A DNA stretch of 9,297 bases, taken from contig CAMCJY010000058.1 of NCBI GenBank assembly GCA_945875225.1, positions 1 through 9,297 on the forward strand, read 5' to 3'. The notes beneath the pieces were generated by a model, which saw only the letters and a program-made list of their open reading frames with translations, made no database searches and was not told the origin of the DNA. Made by a program: the position numbers and the translations under genes. The stretch comes from Comamonas sp. lk. GTDB lineage: Bacteria; Pseudomonadota; Gammaproteobacteria; Burkholderiales; Burkholderiaceae_C. Below, piece after piece: positions 7,950 through 9,297 of this stretch; the first letter of the stretch is position 1; every line of letters begins with the position of its first letter.

Positions 7950-7975
7950 GCGTTTACCCCCGTTTTGGTAAACGC
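7950..7975. repeat. Perfect inverted repeat over the toxin stop codon
   Basis: GCGTTTACC (7950-7958) pairs perfectly with GGTAAACGC (7967-7975) around an eight-base loop CCCGTTTT. It covers the last codons and the TAA of the toxin gene. It could serve as a 3'-end stem-loop for the toxin mRNA on the minus strand or for glmS read-through on the plus strand. Neither side has a T run, so a classical intrinsic terminator is not supported. RNA stabilisation or a Rho-dependent end is possible. Confidence 0.55.
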
Positions 7976-8244
7976 CTTGAGGTGTGAAACACCCGCAAAA
8001 TAGTGACCTGATCGCCCTGGACAATATAGGGCACAAGATAGCGCGTTTTTAGCACCACTAATTCGCGGGTGCCTGGTACACGGCCCGGTCGACCTAAACC
8101 AGGTTGCTCCGCGAGTTGGGCCACCGCTTCCAACACCCGGGCAACGACTCGGCTGGCCGCAGCAGCATCGTCTTGCGCGATGTAGGTAGCCTCGTCATCG
8201 AGGTTTTGCCGCGCCGCACGCAGCCATTTAATGGGAACTGACAT
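7954..8244 (-). CDS. Type II toxin, RelE/ParE superfamily
   Basis: A 96-residue basic protein of the usual toxin size. It opens with PIKWLRAARQNLDDEATYIA, the first helix pair of the ParE/RelE fold, then GRPGRVPGTRELVV, YLVPYIVQGDQVTILRVFHTSR and a terminal basic RRLPKRG. The order 'GR.GR..GTREL ... Y.V.Y......V.IL.V.H..R' is characteristic of the ParE/RelE plasmid stabilisation family. Members either cleave mRNA at the ribosome or poison DNA gyrase, and the sequence alone does not settle which. The start overlaps the antitoxin gene by 17 bp with only a weak upstream TGGA, so translation is probably coupled to the antitoxin. The final codons lie within a perfect inverted repeat. No frameshift is visible, so the toxin looks intact. 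Confidence 0.88.
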   Translation of the reverse strand: MSVPIKWLRAARQNLDDEATYIAQDDAAAASRVVARVLEAVAQLAEQPGLGRPGRVPGTRELVVLKTRYLVPYIVQGDQVTILRVFHTSRRLPKRG

Positions 8245-8470
8245 TCCATTTCAGCGCCAGGTCTGCCATGTCTTGGTCGGTGGCGAAATCACGCGCCTCG
8301 GCTTCCGTGAGGGCGGCCTGAATCTCACCAAGCTGCCATTCATTGGTATCGACATAGGCGGCAATGGCCTCGCTGGCCAAAAAAGATTTGCTGCGCTGGG
8401 TGACCTTCGCGAGCTGATCAAGCCGGTTCTTGATGCCGTCTTCGAGGCGAATGGTCATGGTGCTGGACAT
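8228..8470 (-). CDS. Type II antitoxin, ribbon-helix-helix (CopG/ParD-like)
   Basis: An 80-residue protein beginning MSSTMTIRLEDGIKNRL. The strand TMTIRL (4-9), helix DGIKNRLDQLAKVTQ and helix SKSFLASEAIAAYVD (about 28-42) form an N-terminal ribbon-helix-helix DNA-binding domain. The acidic C-terminal half (EIQAALTEAEARDFATDQDMADLALKW, in pieces) is the expected toxin-wrapping tail. It neutralises the downstream toxin and, as known for the family, represses the operon as a dimer. AAGGA (plus-strand 8477-8481) sits six bases before the ATG and supports this start over an internal Met at residue 5. The gene precedes the toxin and overlaps it by 17 bp, the usual order. Its promoter region contains a palindromic candidate operator. 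Confidence 0.9.
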   Translation of the reverse strand: MSSTMTIRLEDGIKNRLDQLAKVTQRSKSFLASEAIAAYVDTNEWQLGEIQAALTEAEARDFATDQDMADLALKWNVSSH

Positions 8471-8492
8471 AGGGAATCCTTTTTTGTGCTAG

Positions 8493-8545
8493 CTTGTGTA
8501 CAGTGTACTTAAAACTTCACCGAGCCTGACTGCTTAGGACACAAG
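8493..8545 (-). promoter_or_regulatory. Candidate operator of the toxin-antitoxin operon
   Basis: GTACAGTGTAC (8498-8508) is a perfect palindrome around the central G8503. Seen differently, GTGTAC occurs twice (8496-8501, 8503-8508) with a 7-bp period, the sort of short spaced half-sites that ribbon-helix-helix dimers bind. A longer inverted pair, CTTGTGT (8493-8499) and ACACAAG (8539-8545), encloses the region. It lies 23-75 bases upstream of the antitoxin ATG. On the minus strand TACACT within the palindrome is a 4/6 match to a -10 box, without a good -35. Confidence 0.5.
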
Positions 8546-8589
8546 TGAACACAACAATGAGCGACAAAAGTGCCCGGGGAAAAAGGACA

Positions 8590-9297
8590 TCAAAACCTTT
8601 GGGCGGCAAAAGCATCCAAGTTCAGGGCGGTAGGTCGCTCGCCCACGATATCGGCTACCAAACTCCCGCTGAAGCCCCCCAAAGTCAGCCCGATGTGCTG
8701 GTGGCCAAAGGCATACACCACGCGCGCGCTTTTGCGCGAACGTCCCAAGACCGGCAGTCCATCGGGCAAGGTTGGCCGAAAACCTAACCACGGCGCTTGC
8801 GGCGTACCCAGTGCAGGCAAGGCTCGGCGCGAGGCAAAGTGCAGCAAATCGAGCAAGCCCGGGTGCATTTCCTGGCCTAAGCCCGCCAACTCCACCGTGC
8901 CCGCTACGCGCAGGCCTTGGGCCATAGGGGTCATGTAAAAACCGCGCTCTGCCCAACCTACGGGGCGGGAAATCAAAGGGGTGCTGCCGGGAAACATCAG
9001 GTGGTAACCGCGCTCCGCTTGCAGGGGCACATCGTCGCCACATTGCGCAGCCAAGTCCTTGGAATGCACGCCAGCGCACAGGGCCAGGTGATCGTAGGCG
9101 CTGTCATGGTCCAGGCCGCGCACGCGTACCTGCCGATCGTCCGCTTGCACACCGGTACCAGCGACCGGGTGCACTTCCAGACCTTGGGTTTGCAAATAGG
9201 CCAGCAAGGCATGCAAGAAGGCCGAGGGGTCGCTTAAATGCCAGGAGCCTTTGAACAAAGCGCCGCGATGAAAAATCGGGCTGAGCTGAGGCTCCAA
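8590..9297 (-). CDS. DadA-like FAD-dependent amino-acid oxidoreductase, C-terminal part (cut by window edge)
   Basis: The last 235 or so residues of a DAO-superfamily flavoenzyme; the FAD-binding N-terminus with its GxGxxG motif lies beyond 9297. The visible part opens LEPQLSPIF, has the AERGYHLMFPG segment (about residues 94-104), the substrate/FAD region GFRPTLPDGLPVLG (about 168-181) and a C-terminal FAD-contact loop FGHQHIGLTLGGFSG (about 196-210). This pattern fits D-amino acid dehydrogenase or related glycine/D-amino acid oxidases, which deaminate D-amino acids and pass electrons to the respiratory chain. Exact substrate cannot be set from this part. The leftmost codon is TTG but is only a Leu inside the protein, not a start. 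The stop is followed by a 119-bp gap to the antitoxin start on the same strand, with no clear terminator. Confidence 0.86.
   Translation of the reverse strand: MEPQLSPIFHRGALFKGSWHLSDPSAFLHALLAYLQTQGLEVHPVAGTGVQADDRQVRVRGLDHDSAYDHLALCAGVHSKDLAAQCGDDVPLQAERGYHLMFPGSTPLISRPVGWAERGFYMTPMAQGLRVAGTVELAGLGQEMHPGLLDLLHFASRRALPALGTPQAPWLGFRPTLPDGLPVLGRSRKSARVVYAFGHQHIGLTLGGFSGSLVADIVGERPTALNLDAFAAQRF

Noticed and set aside
7940..7980. Integron attC-like site after the toxin gene
   Set aside because: The hairpin lacks the GTTRRRY/RYYYAAC core pair and the extrahelical bases of attC, and no second cassette is present.
8545..8787. Plus-strand 80-codon ORF starting in the antitoxin/oxidoreductase gap
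   Set aside because: Most of it is antisense to the conserved C-terminus of the oxidoreductase, and it has a low-complexity Ser/Gln/Lys composition with no family signal.
9295..9297. TTG as the start of the oxidoreductase
   Set aside because: A 235-residue protein would lack the whole FAD dinucleotide fold. The reading frame runs off the window edge, so this is an internal Leu of a truncated gene.

Overview
The window reads as chromosomal DNA of a betaproteobacterium, most likely order Burkholderiales and Comamonadaceae-like. This is inferred from moderately high-GC coding sequence, the protein flavour (DUF6279 lipoprotein, GST beginning LYIGNKNYSSWSMRPW, GlmS with an insert in its glutaminase domain) and the gene neighbourhood. 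It is dominated by housekeeping genes. I found no phage, insertion sequence, CRISPR array, rRNA or tRNA. The one accessory element is a small type II toxin-antitoxin pair.

Layout. Positions 1-2247 (minus strand) hold a Slt70-type lytic transglycosylase followed 27 bp later by the 5' part of a glutathione S-transferase cut by the window edge. Positions 2257-5741 are extremely tightly packed and alternate strand gene by gene: 5-formyltetrahydrofolate cyclo-ligase (+), DUF6279 lipoprotein (-), glmU (+), Lrp/AsnC regulator (-). Junctions are only a few bases or overlap. A 135-bp divergent gap (5742-5876), whose first 89 bp contain only 7 G/C, separates the Lrp gene from glmS (+, 5877-7742). After a 211-bp gap with no recognisable gene come a RelE/ParE toxin and its ribbon-helix-helix antitoxin (minus, 7954-8470) with a palindromic candidate operator. 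Last is the C-terminal part of a DadA-like FAD amino-acid oxidoreductase (minus, 8590 to the edge).

Function. GlmS makes glucosamine-6-phosphate and GlmU makes UDP-GlcNAc: the first and last steps of the route that feeds peptidoglycan and lipopolysaccharide. They flank the Lrp-family gene, whose divergent AT-rich promoter region is the best candidate regulatory locus in the window. The lytic transglycosylase recycles the same polymer. Cyclo-ligase, GST and the oxidoreductase are unrelated metabolic genes.

The most notable signals are the AT-rich, partly helically phased palindrome cluster between lrp and glmS, the alternating-strand arrangement with almost no intergenic DNA, and the regulatory DNA around the toxin-antitoxin pair. 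I see no clear novel multi-gene system, and most of the window is ordinary core genome.
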